64,000 nucleotides of DNA from DATHBD01 sp035296325 (GTDB lineage: Bacteria > Actinomycetota > Actinomycetes > Mycobacteriales > Micromonosporaceae), in contig DATHBD010000037.1 of assembly GCA_035296325.1 (NCBI GenBank), positions 62,001 to 126,000 on the forward strand. The letters run 5' to 3'. Below, one piece after another: positions 42,216 through 51,920 of this stretch (its first letter is position 1; every line of letters begins with the position of its first letter). Both the position numbers and the translations under genes were made by a program. Below the pieces are notes generated by a model. It was given only the letters and a program-made list of their open reading frames with translations, was not told the DNA's origin and ran no database searches.

Positions 42216-43103
42216 CTACGCGTAACGGGAGCGGCCTGCCCGTTTCGCGAAGATAGTACGTAACGCGGCGTAGGTCACGCCGACCACGGAAACCGCCGCG
42301 AGCAGCGCCAGAAGCCCGGTCGGGCCGGAGACCGGCGTACCGGCGGCCGGCTCCAACGCGCCGACGACCGGCTCATCCGGCGCGGCCGCCGCGGCACTGG
42401 GGTCCCCGGCCGGCTGCCCGGCGAGCGGGGACGCTTCGCCCGGCGCGGCTCCGGCGGAGTTGGCACCGGTCACCGGGGCCGCTCCGGACGTCGCCGCCGC
42501 CCGCGGCGTCGCTGGACGGGTCGGGACCGCGGACTGCAGCGTTCCGGCCCGGGCCGCCGTACCGTTCGGCGGTGCCGCAGCCGGGGTCCGGGTCGAGGCG
42601 CCGGCCGGACGGGTCGCCGCCGGTGGCGGTGCGGGGGCGGCGGCGGTGGTCGGCTTCGCCGCCGGAGTGGTCGGCCGTGGGGGCGGCGGCGCCTCCGACT
42701 CGAACGGGCCGTCGGTGACCGTGATCGTGACCGACCGGAAGTCCTCCGAGAGGGTGCACGGGAACGTCATCGAGGCCGTGGTCGACGTGGCGACCCAGAC
42801 CCGCCGCGCGTTGTTGCTCGGCACGTCGAAGGTCGCCCCGTTGATGTTCAACACGGCGTCGCGGCCCAGGTGGTTGTGGAACCGGATCCTGGTCCCGGCC
42901 GGCACCCGCAACTCGTTCACACTCGGCGTCGACCGGCAGAACAGACCGGCGACCGCCCCACCGGTGAAGTCGATCTCGGCAACCGCCGCGTTGGCCGGTG
43001 GCGCCGACAGCCCTACCGCGACGGTCGCCAGTGCGCCGGTCAGCAGTACCGTGCCGGCGCCCAGGACCCGGGCTGCCCTTCGTGGTCCACGCAACGTCGC
43101 CAT
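42216..43103 (-). CDS. Secreted, membrane-tethered protein with Pro/Ala/Thr-rich stalk
   Basis: 295 aa from ATG at 43103, selected because an ideal signal peptide follows (LRGPRRAARVLGAGTVLL...PPANA). An earlier ATG at 43142 is possible. The mature N-terminal domain (about 95 aa) is a cupredoxin-like beta-domain by pattern (RIRFHNHLGRDAVLNINGAT, FPCTLSEDF), then a Pro/Ala/Thr-rich wall-spanning stalk, then a C-terminal membrane segment (GLLALLAAVSVVGVTYAALR) with a basic tail. There is no LPxTG. No metal ligands are evident. Divergent from the endonuclease IV gene. Confidence 0.75.
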   Translation of the reverse strand: MATLRGPRRAARVLGAGTVLLTGALATVAVGLSAPPANAAVAEIDFTGGAVAGLFCRSTPSVNELRVPAGTRIRFHNHLGRDAVLNINGATFDVPSNNARRVWVATSTTASMTFPCTLSEDFRSVTITVTDGPFESEAPPPPRPTTPAAKPTTAAAPAPPPAATRPAGASTRTPAAAPPNGTAARAGTLQSAVPTRPATPRAAATSGAAPVTGANSAGAAPGEASPLAGQPAGDPSAAAAAPDEPVVGALEPAAGTPVSGPTGLLALLAAVSVVGVTYAALRTIFAKRAGRSRYA

Positions 43104-43247
43104 CCAAAGTCGGTATCGGGCAAAACAACACGTTCCATACATTGACCATGCGTGCACTCGGGCTAACGAGGGGCGCGCTCCGCCGGTGACGCGCGGGGCT
43201 CTCCTCCGGGTCTTCCGGGTGACCGCGAGCGTCGTAGGCTTCCCGTC

Positions 43248-44021
43248 ATGCGTATCGGGGCACACGTCGATCCGTCCGACCCGCTGGGCGCCGCAGCCGA
43301 GCGTCAGGCTGATCTGGTCCAGTTCTTCCTCGCCGACCCGCAGGGCTGGGCGACACCGAAGGAGCGGGAGGACGCGTCGGTGCTGCAGGCCTCGGATGTC
43401 GACGTGTACATCCACGCCCCGTACATCATCAACGTGGCCACGCTGAACAACCGGATCCGCATCCCCAGCCGGAAACTGCTCCTCACCCACGACCGGGCGG
43501 CCGCCGGCGTCGGCGCCAAGGGCCTGATCGTCCACGGTGGGCACGTCGGCAAGGGCGACGATCCGGCGGTCGGCTTCGACAACTGGCGGAAGACCTTCGC
43601 GTACGTCGCCGACTCCGGCGGCTTCAGCACCCCGATCCTGATCGAGAACACGGCCGGCGGCGACAACGCGTGCGCCCGCCGGTTCGATGACCTGGCGCGA
43701 ATATGGGAGGTCGTGGGCGAGTACGACGTCGGGTTCTGCCTCGACACCTGCCACGCCCATGCCGGCGGGGAGGACCTGCTGCACGCCGTGGACCGCGTGA
43801 AGGCCATCACCGGCCGGATCGACCTGGTCCATGCCAACAACTCGCGAGATCCGTTCGACTCCGGCCGCGACCGGCACCAGAACCTGGCCGATGGCACGAT
43901 CGACGCCGACCTGATCGTGGCCGTGGTCCGGGCGGCCGGCGCGCCGGTCGTGGTGGAGACTCCCGGCGGGGCCGAGGGCCAGGGCGCCGACATCGCGCTG
44001 CTGCGGGACCGGGTCGGCTGA
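43248..44021 (+). CDS. nfo: Deoxyribonuclease IV (AP endonuclease)
   Basis: 257 aa, TIM-barrel endonuclease IV. Metal-ligand motifs are present: IHAPYIINVAT, LIVHGGHVGKG, ILIENTAGGDN, GFCLDTCHAHAGG, DLVHANNSRDPF with DRHQNL, and VVETPGG. It cleaves at abasic sites in base-excision repair using three zinc ions. The next gene starts one base after its stop. Confidence 0.93.
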   Translation: MRIGAHVDPSDPLGAAAERQADLVQFFLADPQGWATPKEREDASVLQASDVDVYIHAPYIINVATLNNRIRIPSRKLLLTHDRAAAGVGAKGLIVHGGHVGKGDDPAVGFDNWRKTFAYVADSGGFSTPILIENTAGGDNACARRFDDLARIWEVVGEYDVGFCLDTCHAHAGGEDLLHAVDRVKAITGRIDLVHANNSRDPFDSGRDRHQNLADGTIDADLIVAVVRAAGAPVVVETPGGAEGQGADIALLRDRVG

Positions 44022-44022
44022 C

Positions 44023-46119
44023 ATGACGGAGCGCACGGAGCAGCAAAACCAACCCGGTCCACAGCGGACCGAAACGGGGTCGGCAAGCCCAACGCCGCCC
44101 AACACAACGCCAGCCGACGCAACGCCGCCGGACCCAACGCCGCCGGACCCAACGCCGCCGGACATCGGGCCAGACGCCGCCAAGCCCGTCCAAGCACCAT
44201 CGGACGCGCCGAAGCCGGACGCCGCAACGCCGGCCGATGCCAAGCCGGCCGACGCCAAGCCTGACGATGCCAAGCCGGCCGATGCGAAGCCTGACGCCGC
44301 CAAGGCCGACGACGGCAAGGCGGCCGACGGTGGGGCGGCCGAGCCGGAACCCAAGCCCCCGGCGGACCGGTGGGCGTCGTTCGCACCGCCCGCGCCGGTA
44401 CCGCCCGATCGATGGGGGCGGATCCGGGCACGCGCGGGGCGCGTGTTCGCCCACGAGTGGACCCTCGCGGCACTCGGGTCCGTGCTGCTGGCCGCCATCA
44501 TGACCTGGCCCACCCTGCGCCACCCCACCCGGACCATCCCGCAGGACATCAACGACCCGACCCTGCAGGCCTGGCAGGTGGCGTGGACGGGCAATGCGCT
44601 CACCTCCACGCCGGGCGAGCTGTGGCACGGCAACGTCTCGTTCCCGGAGCGGTACACGCTGGCCTTCTCCGACTCGCTGCTCGGCTACGCGCCGTTCGGC
44701 ATGATCGGCACCGGGCCCGCCGCCGCGATCCTGCGGTACAACATCCTGTTCGTGCTGGCCTTCGCGCTCGCCTTTTTCGGCGCGTACGCGCTGGTCCGGC
44801 AACTGGGCGCGAACCGGACGGGGGCCGCGGTCGCGGCCGCCGCGTTCGCCTACACCCCGTGGCGCCTTGCCCAGGCGGGCCACCTGCACATCCTGTCCAG
44901 CGGCGGCATCGTGCTCGCGCTGGCGATGCTGGCCCGCGGTCACGGCTGGTCGTTGACCGGCGGCTTCGACCGAGACAAGGTCCGGCCCGGCTGGGCGCTG
45001 GCCGGTTGGCTGGTCGCCGCGTGGCAGATCAGCCTCGGGTTCGGCCTGGGCATTTCGTTCGGGTACTTCCTGATCGGTGTCGTGGTCGTCGGCGCGCTCG
45101 CCTGGTTGATCCGCCGGCCCCGCCTGCCGCGGCGGCTCCTCGGCGCGGACCTGATCGGCGGCGTGGCCTTCACCGCCACGACGCTGGGCATGATGTACCC
45201 GTACCTGCAGGTCATCCGCCTGCACCCGCAGGCCCGGCGCACGGTGGCGTGGGTGGAGATGTTCTCGCCGCCACCCCGGGGCTTCCTCACCGCCAGCCAG
45301 GAGTCATGGCTGTGGGGGGAGGCCCACACGGCCGCCCGGCTGAGCCTGTCCTGGGCACCGGAGATGACGCTGCTGCCGGGGTTCTTCCTGATCGGGCTCG
45401 CCGGCGCGGGCCTGATCTTCTCGGTGTGGACCCTCCGGCAGCGCCTGCTGCTGGCGGCCGGCGTGGCTGTCAGTGTCTGGCTCGCGCTGGGCACCACCAC
45501 GCCCGGCAAGGGCAAGTTCGGCTACCTGCTGCTGTACAAGCTGCCCGGCTTCGACGCGATCCGCACGCCCGGCCGGCTGGTGCTGTGGACGATCCTGCTG
45601 CTGGCGGTGCTGGCGGCCGGCGCGGTGGCCGCCTTCTCCCGCCGCGGCGACGCGCTCCTCGAGGACCGGCCACGGGACCAGCCGAACTGGTGGATCCGCG
45701 CGCTCACCGCGCTCCCGCTGCTCGCCGTACTCGCCGAGGGCATCCACCAGACCCCGCACCCGGAGGTGCCGGCGGCACCGGCTGCGCTGGCCACCGAGGC
45801 CGACCCGGTGCTGATCCTGCCGACGGACGAGTCGATCGACTCCAACGTGATGCTGTGGAGCACCGCCGGCTTCCCCCGCACGGTGAACGGCGCCAGCTCG
45901 ATGACCCCGCCCCGGCAGGCGCAGATCCGCGAGGCCACCAGGAGCTTCCCGGACCAGGCCAGCATCGACCTGCTGCGCGACACCGGTGTGCGGACCGTGA
46001 TCGTGCTCCGCGACCGGGTCGTCGGCACGCCGTACGCCCCGGCCCTGGACGCACCGGTGGACGGGCTGGACGTGGAGCGCGACGACCGCGGCTACGCGGT
46101 GGTGTTCACGATCCTCTGA
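44023..46119 (+). CDS. Polytopic membrane protein (GT-C-like) with repetitive acidic N-terminus
   Basis: 698 aa starting one base after the nfo stop. Residues 1 to about 135 are disordered and repeat-rich (TPPDPTPPDPTPPD, then DAKPADAKPDDAKPADAKP). From about 145 on there are about ten membrane segments; a first periplasmic loop (PQDINDPTLQAWQVAW) contains acidic residues where GT-C enzymes have their catalytic Asp, and the C-terminal about 130 residues form a soluble domain (LILPTDESIDSN, VRTVIVLRDRVVG). Probably a polyprenyl-phosphate-sugar-dependent glycosyltransferase, but unproven. The last 28 bp overlap the convergent GT87 gene. Confidence 0.7.
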   Translation: MTERTEQQNQPGPQRTETGSASPTPPNTTPADATPPDPTPPDPTPPDIGPDAAKPVQAPSDAPKPDAATPADAKPADAKPDDAKPADAKPDAAKADDGKAADGGAAEPEPKPPADRWASFAPPAPVPPDRWGRIRARAGRVFAHEWTLAALGSVLLAAIMTWPTLRHPTRTIPQDINDPTLQAWQVAWTGNALTSTPGELWHGNVSFPERYTLAFSDSLLGYAPFGMIGTGPAAAILRYNILFVLAFALAFFGAYALVRQLGANRTGAAVAAAAFAYTPWRLAQAGHLHILSSGGIVLALAMLARGHGWSLTGGFDRDKVRPGWALAGWLVAAWQISLGFGLGISFGYFLIGVVVVGALAWLIRRPRLPRRLLGADLIGGVAFTATTLGMMYPYLQVIRLHPQARRTVAWVEMFSPPPRGFLTASQESWLWGEAHTAARLSLSWAPEMTLLPGFFLIGLAGAGLIFSVWTLRQRLLLAAGVAVSVWLALGTTTPGKGKFGYLLLYKLPGFDAIRTPGRLVLWTILLLAVLAAGAVAAFSRRGDALLEDRPRDQPNWWIRALTALPLLAVLAEGIHQTPHPEVPAAPAALATEADPVLILPTDESIDSNVMLWSTAGFPRTVNGASSMTPPRQAQIREATRSFPDQASIDLLRDTGVRTVIVLRDRVVGTPYAPALDAPVDGLDVERDDRGYAVVFTIL

Positions 46120-47627
46120 TCCGGCGCCCCGGCCTCGGCCCCGGTCGAGGCCGATGCCCCGGCGCCGGGCGGGACCGGGCGCAGGACCATGGAGCGCAGC
46201 CTCGCCACGATGCCGGTGTCCGGCGCACCGTCGAACTCCCCGCCGTCCGGGTCGTCGTCGTAGGTCCGCCGGACGGCGTCGCGCTCCGGACGCAGGATCT
46301 CGGAGACCACGTAGCCCATCAGGACGCACACGGTGATCAGCCGCGCTGACGACGCGAAGACGAACACCCACTCGGGGAACACGTTGCGCCCGGACGCTCC
46401 CATCAGCTCGCCGTAGAACGCGACGAAGTACGCGAGCTCGGCGAGCTGCCAGGCGAGGAACGCCCCCCACTTCGGGCGCGCCAGCACCGCGAGCGGGATC
46501 AGCCACAACACGTACTGCTGCGACCACACCTTGCCGACCACCAGGAACGCCGCGACCACCAGGAACGCGAGCTGCGCGAAGCGTGGACGGCGCTTCGCCA
46601 GCAGGGCCAGGGCCGCGATCGCTCCGCAGGCGACCACGAAGAGGCCCAGGTAGAGGGCATTGAGCGTGCTGTGCCCGGGCTCGGCGTCCAGCGCGGTGAA
46701 CCAGCTGAGCCCGTACTTGCCACGACCCATCGGCAGGTGCGCGCCGATATACCAGAAGGTGCCCCAGTCGATGCCGCGCTCGGAGTTGAGCTGGAAGAAG
46801 CGCAGCCACCCCTCGCGCCAGCTCAGCGCCACCGGAAGGTTGATCGCGAGCCAGGTCGCCGCCGCCAGTCCGGTGGTGGTCAGGGCCGCCCGCCATCGAC
46901 CGCTGCGCAGGGCGAGCAGCAGCAGCGGGCCGAGCAGCACCAGCGGATAGAACTTGGCCGCGACGGCGAGGCCGAGCAGCACCCCGGCCAGTACCGGTTT
47001 TCGGCGGGCCCACGCGACCATGAACAGTGCCGTGAGGCCGATCACGAACATGTCCCAGTTCACCGTGCCCGACACGAAGATCGCCGGAGCGACCGCGAAG
47101 AGGGCCGCGTCCCAGGGCCTTCGCCGTCGCAGCGCCAGCAGCGCCGCCGCGGTCGCCACGGCGAACGCCCCGAGCACGAGCGCGTTCAGGTCGTAGAAGA
47201 CCTGCGCCTGGTTCATCCCGGGGAAGCGCTGGGCCACGTCGTGCACGGGCAGGCCGATCGCCCCCATGAACGCGCCGGTGAGCACCGGGTACTCCACCGG
47301 GTGGTCCTTGTACGGCACGGCGCCCTCGGAGAGCTTCTCCGCGTAGTACAGCGCGAGGACGTCGGTGTAGCACATGTACTTGTACTGGCTGAGGTTGGTC
47401 CACTGGCCGTCGCGGCAGGGTGACTTCTGCACCCAGTGCACCGCCATGGTGAGGAAGATCAGCGCCAGCACGACGCGCACCGGCGTCAAGACCCGCGAGC
47501 CGGAACCACCGCCCGGCGAGCGCACGGCATGGTCGCCGAGGGGGCCACCGATCAGCTCGGAGGCGCCGGCGATCAGGCGGTCGGAGTGGGCGGGCTCGTC
47601 ATTGCGCGTGGCGGGAGCGGACGGCAT
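46092..47627 (-). CDS. GT87 family (DUF2029) polyprenol-phosphate-mannose mannosyltransferase-like membrane protein
   Basis: 511 aa from ATG at 47627; an upstream GTG is less likely. About ten membrane segments. The periplasmic loop after TM1 has YKYMCYTDVLALY and VEYPVLTGAFM, typical of actinobacterial GT87 enzymes; later VNWDMFVIGLTALF and SQQYVLWLIPLAVLA also match. Members transfer mannose in arabinogalactan, lipomannan or related glycolipids. Equivalent in position to Rv0051 next to ponA1 in mycobacteria. It lies 62 bp downstream of the PBP gene. Confidence 0.85.
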   Translation of the reverse strand: MPSAPATRNDEPAHSDRLIAGASELIGGPLGDHAVRSPGGGSGSRVLTPVRVVLALIFLTMAVHWVQKSPCRDGQWTNLSQYKYMCYTDVLALYYAEKLSEGAVPYKDHPVEYPVLTGAFMGAIGLPVHDVAQRFPGMNQAQVFYDLNALVLGAFAVATAAALLALRRRRPWDAALFAVAPAIFVSGTVNWDMFVIGLTALFMVAWARRKPVLAGVLLGLAVAAKFYPLVLLGPLLLLALRSGRWRAALTTTGLAAATWLAINLPVALSWREGWLRFFQLNSERGIDWGTFWYIGAHLPMGRGKYGLSWFTALDAEPGHSTLNALYLGLFVVACGAIAALALLAKRRPRFAQLAFLVVAAFLVVGKVWSQQYVLWLIPLAVLARPKWGAFLAWQLAELAYFVAFYGELMGASGRNVFPEWVFVFASSARLITVCVLMGYVVSEILRPERDAVRRTYDDDPDGGEFDGAPDTGIVARLRSMVLRPVPPGAGASASTGAEAGAPDQRIVNTTA

Positions 47628-47689
47628 CCGGACACGGTACCGCCCGCCCCACATCGACTGTCACGGACGGCTCACTCCCGCCCGGTTGG

Positions 47690-50422
47690 TTAGTTCCGGC
47701 CGTTCCCGTTGTTGCCGTTGGCGTTGGCGTTGTTGCCGGGCTGGGCGCCGGACGCCGGGCACATCTCCGGGATGGGACACGGCTGGCCGTTGCCGCCCTG
47801 GTTACCGGGGTTGTTCGGGTCGACCGGCGGGACCGTTGGCTGCGGCGGCGCTGGACGGGTGGCGTTGCCCTCTTCCTTGTCGCCGACGTCCTTCGGCTTG
47901 TCCGGCATGTTGACCATCGGGGTGCCCTTGGGGATGGCCAGGTCCATGAACTTCTGCCAGATCGGGCCGGCCATCTTGCCACCGACGATGGCTTCGCCGT
48001 TCTTGAACTTCAGCGCAACTTCGGAGTTCTTGTTCCCGACCCACACCGCAGCCGATACGCCCGGACTCTTCGGGCCGGCCGCCGTCACGCCGGCGAACCA
48101 CGCGTGGACGTTGCTCTTCGCGTCGCTCTTGTCCTTTTCCCACGTGCCGGTCTTGCCGGCGGCGTCCCGCCCACCGGCCAGGCCGATGCCGTTCTTCTTG
48201 ACCACCTTCTGCAGCGCCCAGTTGGCGTTGTCCACCATCTCCGGCGTCAGCCCGTCGATGGGCTTCGCGACAATCCGCTCGGCGTGGCGCAGCTTCCCGT
48301 CCTTGAAGATCTGCTGAACGAAGTGGCCCGTGGTCGCTTTGCCACGGGTGGCCAGGACCGATACCCCGACAGCCTGGTCCAGGACGGTGATCGGATACTG
48401 GCCGATGCCGACCTCGTTCTGGAAGAAGTGCGGAACCAGCTGTTCGGTCGGTGTCGTGGTGAGGTCCTTGTGCACAGCGGCAACCCCGGTGGGACTCGTC
48501 GGGTCAGGGACCGTGGCCCACATGCCCCTGACCCCAGCCGAGGCAGCCATCTCAATTACCTTACGAGCTGAGACCTTTTCCGCCAGGGCGAAGAACGGCG
48601 TGTTGAGCGACTGCTCGGTGGCCTCCCACAGCATGCAGTGCTGTTTGCCACCCTCACATTTGGACTTCGAGGAGTTCCGGATCGGATTCGGCGGGCTGTT
48701 CTTGAGAAGCCGGTTACTGTCCGGGAATTCCTTGACGTCTGTGCCATCCCAGTACGAGTCGATCCGGTAGCCCTCGCGAAGACCAGCAAGCAACGTGAAG
48801 ATCTTCATCGCGGAACCCGGGGGGTGCGCGCCATTGCTGGTCAACTTGCCGTCGGTCAGCACCGGATCGGCGCGCACACCGGCGAAGTCGGTGCCATTGC
48901 CCTTGTCGCCGCCGTAGTAGGCACGGACGCGGCCGGTCCCCGGCTCCACGGCGACCAGCGCCGCCTGCATGGCGTCCGATTCACCATGCATCGGCGACGC
49001 CTTTGACCCGGCGCTGGCGGCGGTCACGGCGGCCTTCTGCATGTCCTTGTCGATGGTCGTGACGATCTTCAAGCCGGCGGTCTTGATGTTGGTGAACATC
49101 GGCTGACCGTCGGCGGTCTTCAGCTTGGAGATCTCATCCATCACCTGGTGCACGACCAGACCGGTGGGCTCGGTAAGACCGAACTGCTCCCGCGTTGAGG
49201 CGTCCTTGGCCGGGTCGAAGGGCTGGACCGTCTTCGGGTACTCCATCGCCGCCGCCTCCTGGGCGGTGATGTAGCCCAACTCCACCATGTTCGGCTTGAT
49301 GTAGTTGTGGAACCGGGCTTGAGCCGCCTCGGGGTTGACGGTCGGGTCGTAGGTGCTGGTCTTACCGCCCAGCGCGCCACCCGGTTCCTTGATCATGCCG
49401 GTCAGCACCATCGCTTCGGCGACGGTGAGGTCCTTCGCCGGACGACCGAAGTACGCGTACGCGGCCGCCTCGATGCCGTGCGCGCGGCGGCCGAAGTACA
49501 CCGCGTTCAGATAGCGTGCGATCAGTTGATCTTTGGTGTACTCGGAGTTCAGCTTGCGCGCCATCACCGCCTCGCGCAGTTTGCGGCCGTACGTGACGCC
49601 CTTGAGGGAAGCGACCTGTCGGGCGTACTGCTGGGTGATGGTGGAAGCGCCCTGGAGTTCCCCGCCGCTGACGTTGTTCCATGCCGCTCGGGCGATGCCA
49701 CGGAAGTCCACGCCCTTGTTGGTTTCGAACGTCTTGTCCTCGGTCGCGATGGCAGCCCGACGGACGGCGATCGGGATCTGATCGTCGGGTAGGACCGTGC
49801 GAACCTGCTCACCGATCTTCGCCATCAGGGTCGTGCCGTCGGAGTAGTAGATCGATGTCGTCTCCGGAAGCGGTGTGTCCGCGGGCAGTTCGACGTTGTC
49901 GAAGAAGTACGTGCCGCCGAGGAGGCCACCGCCGGCCAGCATGATGAAGACGCCGAACGCGGCGATCATCATCTTGCGTCGCCGGTGCCGCCTGGCGCGT
50001 CGAGCCCGCGGGTCCTTCGGTACCGCACCACCCGGCCCGAGCATGGCGGGTTCGCTGAACTGACCGTCGCCGTCCAGGTGCCTGACCGGCATGACACCAC
50101 CGGCTGAACCGGCGACCGGCACGGAGGCCCGACCCGCCGCCCGGTCGAGCGGCACCCGGCGGCCGGCAGCGTCGCCACCAACGCCGGCCGGCGGGCCGCC
50201 GACCGACGCCCGACCCACCGAAGCCCGACCAACCGGACCGCTACCGGCCGTGGCGCGGCCGCCGGCCGGCGATGCGCCCGCGCCGGGGGACCGCTGCGGG
50301 CCAGGTGCCTGCGCACCGGGCGGCTCCGGGTGGCCCGGCGCCTTGGGCGCGCCGGGAACCCCGGAGACCCCGGGGACCTGGGCGCGACCGCGTGCGGGAT
50401 TGATCGGTTCACCGTTACTCAT
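47690..50422 (-). CDS. ponA: Class A penicillin-binding protein (bifunctional transglycosylase/transpeptidase)
   Basis: 910 aa from ATG at 50422 (GGTGGG upstream). Cytoplasmic Pro/Gly/Ala-rich N-terminus of about 150 aa, one membrane segment (MMIAAFGVFIMLAGGGLLGG), a GT51 domain (ATEDKTFETNKGVDFRG, GASTITQQYARQ, RKLREAVMARKLNSEYTKD, YFGRRAHGIEAA), then the transpeptidase domain with SxxK (GSAMKIF), SLN (EQSLNTPF) and KTG (AGKTGTW) motifs. The C-terminus is a low-complexity Pro/Asn/Gly tail. It polymerises and crosslinks peptidoglycan. Position matches ponA1 (Rv0050). Confidence 0.95.
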   Translation of the reverse strand: MSNGEPINPARGRAQVPGVSGVPGAPKAPGHPEPPGAQAPGPQRSPGAGASPAGGRATAGSGPVGRASVGRASVGGPPAGVGGDAAGRRVPLDRAAGRASVPVAGSAGGVMPVRHLDGDGQFSEPAMLGPGGAVPKDPRARRARRHRRRKMMIAAFGVFIMLAGGGLLGGTYFFDNVELPADTPLPETTSIYYSDGTTLMAKIGEQVRTVLPDDQIPIAVRRAAIATEDKTFETNKGVDFRGIARAAWNNVSGGELQGASTITQQYARQVASLKGVTYGRKLREAVMARKLNSEYTKDQLIARYLNAVYFGRRAHGIEAAAYAYFGRPAKDLTVAEAMVLTGMIKEPGGALGGKTSTYDPTVNPEAAQARFHNYIKPNMVELGYITAQEAAAMEYPKTVQPFDPAKDASTREQFGLTEPTGLVVHQVMDEISKLKTADGQPMFTNIKTAGLKIVTTIDKDMQKAAVTAASAGSKASPMHGESDAMQAALVAVEPGTGRVRAYYGGDKGNGTDFAGVRADPVLTDGKLTSNGAHPPGSAMKIFTLLAGLREGYRIDSYWDGTDVKEFPDSNRLLKNSPPNPIRNSSKSKCEGGKQHCMLWEATEQSLNTPFFALAEKVSARKVIEMAASAGVRGMWATVPDPTSPTGVAAVHKDLTTTPTEQLVPHFFQNEVGIGQYPITVLDQAVGVSVLATRGKATTGHFVQQIFKDGKLRHAERIVAKPIDGLTPEMVDNANWALQKVVKKNGIGLAGGRDAAGKTGTWEKDKSDAKSNVHAWFAGVTAAGPKSPGVSAAVWVGNKNSEVALKFKNGEAIVGGKMAGPIWQKFMDLAIPKGTPMVNMPDKPKDVGDKEEGNATRPAPPQPTVPPVDPNNPGNQGGNGQPCPIPEMCPASGAQPGNNANANGNNGNGRN

Positions 50423-50581
50423 GTATCCCACCTAGTCGGCTACGACGGGCCACTGCCCTCGTCATCGACACTGTTGATTCAGTCCAAGACAGCCCGGAGG
50501 TACCCGGACCAATCGGACAAACGGAGAAGGCCAGGTCCAGCGGCGGAGCGCTTGCCTCCATGCCAGCCGGATCGTTCACCG

Positions 50582-51058
50582 TCACTCCGAAGTCCCTCCT
50601 CGCCTTCGCCGCCGTGCCGCGGGCGCGGCGCCGGCCTCGCCGGAACCGCTCATCGCGGCGGCCCCGACCGAGTGTGCCTGACCGGAGGCCGCCAGTCCGT
50701 CCCGGCCGAGCAGGTACTGCTCAACCAGGTGATTCCAGCCGCAGGACTGGCACACCTCCACGACGTACACCTGGAACTCACGCAGCGTCATGGCCAGGAC
50801 GGGAAGCTCGGCCAGCCTCCTGGCCTGCCCGGCGGACTGCTTGAGCTCATCACCATAGATGTAACGCACGTGCGTGAGGTTCTCCCGGCGGCACACCGGG
50901 CATCGCTCATCGGTCGGGTCGCCATGGAATCTAGCTGCACTCTTGAGGTATGGCGAGGCATCACACACCTCGTAGGTGCCCACCCGCCCCGAGTACACCT
51001 CGCGCAGCAGGGACCTCCGCCGAAGCGAATAGTCCACCACCTGGCGCTGGGTACGCAT
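50582..51058 (-). CDS. DUF5318 family protein
   Basis: 158 aa from ATG at 51058. Two Cys pairs (CPVC and CQSC) separated by about 55 residues could bind zinc. N-terminal RTQRQVVDYSLRRRSLLREV and EVCDASPYLKSAARFHG are the family signature. The C-terminus is a short basic Arg-rich tail. Function unknown; the family is conserved in actinobacteria near ponA and ino1, suggesting a housekeeping role. Confidence 0.85.
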   Translation of the reverse strand: MRTQRQVVDYSLRRRSLLREVYSGRVGTYEVCDASPYLKSAARFHGDPTDERCPVCRRENLTHVRYIYGDELKQSAGQARRLAELPVLAMTLREFQVYVVEVCQSCGWNHLVEQYLLGRDGLAASGQAHSVGAAAMSGSGEAGAAPAARRRRRGGTSE

Positions 51059-51192
51059 GCCAGCGAGGGTACGCGTTTCCCGCCGGCACGGCGACACCCT
51101 CACGCTCCGTGACGCATCGATGGACCGGACGGTGATGTGCCGGACTGCACCCGGCCACCAATTGCGCCCGATCGGATGAAGGCCTACGGTTG

Positions 51193-51215
51193 CGATGTAT
51201 CGAGCCGATACATCG
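51193..51215. promoter_or_regulatory. Perfect 9-bp inverted repeat, probable PadR operator
   Basis: CGATGTATC (51193-51201) and GATACATCG (51207-51215) with a 5-nt spacer, ending 46 bp before the PadR ATG. Palindromes with ATGTATC half-sites are typical of PadR-family operators, so autoregulation is likely. Confidence 0.7.
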
Positions 51216-51261
51216 GCCGGGTTACCGGCAGGTGGTCGGGAGGAGACCGGAGGGGGAACGC

Positions 51262-51897
51262 ATGCTTGACCTTGCGATCCTCGGCCTGCTCCACGAGTCC
51301 GCCATGCACGGATACGAGTTGCGCAAGCAGCTGACCACCAAGCTCGGCGCGTTCCGCGCGGCCATCAGCTACGGCTCGCTCTACCCCACCCTGCGCCGGC
51401 TTCAGGCCGCCGGTTGGATCACCGAGGGTGCCGGCTCGCCCGCGCCCCCGGACGCCGACGAGGTCCCGCTGCTCACGGGCAAGCGCGGCCGGGTGGTCTA
51501 CAAGATCACCGCCGAGGGCAAGGAGCGCTTCCAGGAGCTGCTCGCCAGCGCCGGCCCGGAGACGTACGACAGCGAGACCGGCTTCGGCGTGCACTTCGCC
51601 TTCTTCGCACGCACCGACCAGGCCACCCGGCTGCGCATCCTCGAGGGCCGGCGACGCCGGGTCGAGGAGCGCCGGGAAGGGCTGCGCGACGTGCTGTCGC
51701 GCGCCGCGGAGCGGCTCGACGCGTACACCCTGGAACTGCAGCGGCACGGCCTCGACGCCTGCGAGCGTGAGGTCCGCTGGCTGGAGGAGCTGATCGCGCA
51801 CGAACGCTCCGGCCAGTCCCCACAGATCACCGGCACCCCCTCCCCGGATCCCGGTCAGCTCGCGCCGTCTTCGGACCCCCCGGAGCGGTCTTCGTGA
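51262..51897 (+). CDS. PadR family transcriptional regulator
   Basis: 211 aa from ATG at 51262, chosen over an upstream frame because GGAGGGGG precedes it and the PadR domain starts there (LDLAILGLLHESAMHGYELRKQL). The winged-helix DNA-binding region includes SYGSLYPTLRRLQAAGWI and a wing (RGRVVYKITAEGKERF); the C-terminal PadR_C-type helical dimerisation domain follows (RRRRVEERREGLRDVL). It is 23 bp upstream of ino1, probably co-transcribed and a regulator of inositol synthesis; the same pair occurs as Rv0047c-Rv0046c. Confidence 0.92.
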   Translation: MLDLAILGLLHESAMHGYELRKQLTTKLGAFRAAISYGSLYPTLRRLQAAGWITEGAGSPAPPDADEVPLLTGKRGRVVYKITAEGKERFQELLASAGPETYDSETGFGVHFAFFARTDQATRLRILEGRRRRVEERREGLRDVLSRAAERLDAYTLELQRHGLDACEREVRWLEELIAHERSGQSPQITGTPSPDPGQLAPSSDPPERSS

Positions 51898-51920
51898 ATT
51901 CCCAGAAGGAGGCACCCTCA

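Noticed and set aside
43104..44657. N-terminal extension of the stalked secreted protein to about 813 residues
   Set aside because: The extension runs antisense through the nfo gene, whereas an ideal signal peptide begins at the ATG at 43103.
44370..46349. Arg/Pro-rich plus-strand frame overlapping the GT-C-like gene
   Set aside because: Out-of-frame shadow with no membrane segments or domain.
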